Assembly (NCBI GenBank): GCA_945865705.1
Contig: CAMBEY010000144.1
Coordinates: 1 to 7,460, forward strand
DNA: 7,460 nucleotides
DNA from: Candidatus Sulfopaludibacter sp. SbA3
GTDB taxonomy: Bacteria; Acidobacteriota; Terriglobia; 2-12-FULL-54-10
Reading direction: 5' to 3'
How positions within the stretch are numbered: position 1 is the first letter of the stretch; each line of letters starts with the position of its first letter. A program made the translations under genes and the position numbers. This document shows, one piece after another, positions 5,533-7,460 of this stretch. The notes under the pieces were generated by a model. That model was not told the origin of the DNA. It searched no databases and saw nothing but the letters and a program-made list of their open reading frames with translations.

Positions 5533-7460
5533 ATGGCAGCTACCACATCAGCTATAGCATGGAGCCAGCCAAGTTCCACCATCATCACCGGCGTCCACCT
5601 CCGCGCAGGTCAGATATTGGATGCGCATCACCGGCGCATCCACGCTCAGACCGACAGACTATTTGCCATTTTGATGCCGCTACAATGGCTCGGCGGCATT
5701 GCTCTCGCGTTGTGGATGCCACCAGCCTGGGTGGGTCAGGATTTCACCAGACAGAACCATCTCGTGATGGCCGTGCTCGTCGGCGGAGCCCTCAGTTGCA
5801 TCCCCGCCTATTTCGGGATCGCGCATCCCGGCGCGCGTCTCACTCGATACCTGATAGTGATTGGGCAGGCGCTGACTTCGTCCCTGCTGATCTATCTCAC
5901 CGGCGGGCGCATCGAGACGCACTTTCATATATTCGGCTCGTTGGCCCTGCTGGCATTTTACCGGGAGTGGCCCGTGTTGACGGTAGCCACGGTGATCGTC
6001 GCGGTGAACGACTATCTGCTCGGCATGTGGTGGCCTGAGTCCATCTTCGGAATGGAGCACGTCAGTCATTGGCGGTGGCTGGAGCACCTCGGCTGGGTAA
6101 TCTTCTCGGACATATTCCTAATTTTTGGCATTCTGCAAAGCAAGCACTGGCTGGCGGAGTTGTCGGTGCAGCAGGCGGAGATGGACCTCATACAGGAACG
6201 CAACGCCGTGCTGCAGGAAAATTACCGCAAGGGTCTCCGGCGGGCTGAAACCGCCAGCGAGGCCAAGAGCGAGTTTCTGGCCAACATGTCCCATGAAATT
6301 CGCACACCCATGAATGCCGTGATGGGCATGACCACGCTGGCGCTGGACACCGAAGTTACGGCGGAGCAGCAGGAATACCTATCCACCATCCAGGCCGCCA
6401 GCAAATCTTTGCTCTCGCTCATCAATAACCTGCTCGACTTCTCGAAGTTCGAGGCCGGAAAAATGGAGGTGGAGTCGACCAATATTTCGCCGGAGGACAT
6501 CCTTGAGCAGGCCGTGCGAACGCTGGCCGTTCAGGCCCACGGGAAGAATCTGGAGTTGGCGCTGCGCATGCCGGCGGTGGTTCCGCCGCTGCTGGTGGGT
6601 GATGCCAACAAGCTCAGGCAAGTTCTGGTCAACCTGATCGGGAACGCCATCAAGTTCACGGAGCGCGGCGAGATCGTCGTGGAAACGGTGTTCACAACAA
6701 TTAGTGAGGAGCGCGTGATGATGCACTGCATGGTCTCCGATACCGGGATCGGCATTCCCGCGGAGAAGCAAGCCGACATCTTCGAAGCCTTTGCGCAGGT
6801 CGACGCCTCCACCACGCGCCTTTATGGCGGAACCGGATTGGGGCTGGCCATCTGCTCTAGTCTGTCGCAACTACTCGGCGGAAAAATCTGGGTGGAAAGT
6901 GAACCGGGCCACGGCAGCACCTTCCATTTCACGGCTCAATTCGGCGTAGTTGCTCCAGAAGTTGTCTCAGCAGTTGTTCCAGAAGCCACCGGAAAACCTG
7001 ATGCGGCTGCGACGCCCAATGCCGCTGCAACAGAAGATGCCAGCGACATCAAAGGACTCAAGGTTTTGGTGGTGGATGACAACCAGACCAATCGCGGCAT
7101 CTTGGTTTCGCTCGCCGGCAGGATGGAGATGCGCGCCGCCGCGGCGTCCTGTGGAACCGAGTGCCTCCAGATGCTGGCCGAGGCGGCCGCCAACGGCGCG
7201 CCGTTTCATATCGTTTTGGCTGATTCGCTCATGCCGCTGATGTCCGGGCTCGATCTTGCCGAGGCCATCGCTGATCGCAACGATCTCGGTGATCCGCAGG
7301 TCATTCTGATGAACAACACCGGCCCTGCCCCGGAAATCCAGCGCATGAAGAAACTGGGCGTGCGCGAATGGGTGATGAAGCCTGTTCGCTTCGCGGAGCT
7401 GCGCGCTGCCTTGCGCCGTGCCGTGAGCTGCGACATGCCCAGCGCGGCGCTGAATCCGCA
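5533..7460 (+). CDS. Membrane-bound hybrid sensor histidine kinase, C-terminus cut by window edge
   Basis: The protein senses a signal at the membrane, phosphorylates its own histidine and passes the phosphate to a receiver domain. The frame is open from ATG 5533 to the edge, 642 codons. Residues about 42-207 hold roughly six membrane helices (about 42-62, 76-97, 105-124, 133-145, 146-166, 187-207) with a conserved-looking RIETHFHIFGSLALLAFYREW-like segment at 126-146. A likely coiled coil follows (208-245). HisKA has the H-box SHEIRTP with phosphoacceptor His254. HATPase_c shows the N-box (N367, N371), SDTGIGIP (Asp403) and YGGTGLGL (431-438). An Ala/Pro-rich linker (about 475-510) leads to a receiver domain with Asp515/Asp516, phosphoacceptor Asp564 in LADSLMP, and Lys616 in VMKP. 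Its usual Thr/Ser switch position reads Asn594. More receiver or HPt domains may follow beyond the window, as is common in this class. The signal and the partner regulator are unknown. Confidence 0.95.
   Translation, partial: MAATTSAIAWSQPSSTIITGVHLRAGQILDAHHRRIHAQTDRLFAILMPLQWLGGIALALWMPPAWVGQDFTRQNHLVMAVLVGGALSCIPAYFGIAHPGARLTRYLIVIGQALTSSLLIYLTGGRIETHFHIFGSLALLAFYREWPVLTVATVIVAVNDYLLGMWWPESIFGMEHVSHWRWLEHLGWVIFSDIFLIFGILQSKHWLAELSVQQAEMDLIQERNAVLQENYRKGLRRAETASEAKSEFLANMSHEIRTPMNAVMGMTTLALDTEVTAEQQEYLSTIQAASKSLLSLINNLLDFSKFEAGKMEVESTNISPEDILEQAVRTLAVQAHGKNLELALRMPAVVPPLLVGDANKLRQVLVNLIGNAIKFTERGEIVVETVFTTISEERVMMHCMVSDTGIGIPAEKQADIFEAFAQVDASTTRLYGGTGLGLAICSSLSQLLGGKIWVESEPGHGSTFHFTAQFGVVAPEVVSAVVPEATGKPDAAATPNAAATEDASDIKGLKVLVVDDNQTNRGILVSLAGRMEMRAAAASCGTECLQMLAEAAANGAPFHIVLADSLMPLMSGLDLAEAIADRNDLGDPQVILMNNTGPAPEIQRMKKLGVREWVMKPVRFAELRAALRRAVSCDMPSAALNP

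Noticed and set aside
6379..6870. A 163-codon minus-strand open frame within the kinase gene
   Set aside because: It is antisense to the conserved HisKA and HATPase_c regions and has the Arg/His/Gly-rich look of a shadow frame, with no ribosome binding site.

Overview
The window is GC-rich bacterial DNA with dense coding, strong Shine-Dalgarno sites and recognisable -35/-10 promoters. The style of the isoleucyl-tRNA synthetase, a HEAT-repeat protein with an unusual N-terminal domain, a hybrid kinase with an HFH-type membrane domain, and GC-rich palindromic intergenic repeats together suggest Acidobacteriota or a nearby lineage. That assignment is an inference from protein style, not a database match.

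Layout. Positions 1-2708 (minus strand) carry ileS, isoleucyl-tRNA synthetase. It is complete at its start and cut at its C-terminus by the window edge. Positions 2709-3106 are a divergent intergenic region. It holds a strong ileS promoter (TGGACA-18-TATAAT on the minus strand), a degraded palindromic repeat near 2879-2930, and an AT-rich stretch that probably drives the plus-strand gene. Positions 3107-5294 (plus strand) encode what reads as one HEAT-repeat protein of about 728 residues, split into two frames at a run of eight T directly before a UGA stop (4252-4261). Positions 5295-5532 are intergenic, with a 63-bp perfect-ended inverted repeat (5326-5388), a protein-like open stretch ending at 5512 that may be a gene remnant, and small hairpins just before a strong ribosome binding site. 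From 5533 to the right edge runs a membrane-bound hybrid sensor histidine kinase: a six-helix sensor domain, a coiled coil, HisKA, HATPase_c and a first receiver domain. It continues beyond the window.

How they work together. ileS is a housekeeping translation gene, transcribed away from the rest. The HEAT-repeat gene and the kinase share a strand but are 238 bp apart, and the kinase has its own strong ribosome binding site, so a common operon is possible but not shown. HEAT repeats usually scaffold protein contacts, and a link to the adjacent kinase is only a guess from proximity. The most notable signal is the frame break in the HEAT gene. Both halves remain intact, and the break sits at a UUU-UUU-UGA sequence where a +1 slip re-pairs perfectly and restores the frame. 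It could be a sequencing error, a recent mutation or productive recoding. No CRISPR array, tRNA, rRNA, insertion sequence or phage gene was seen.
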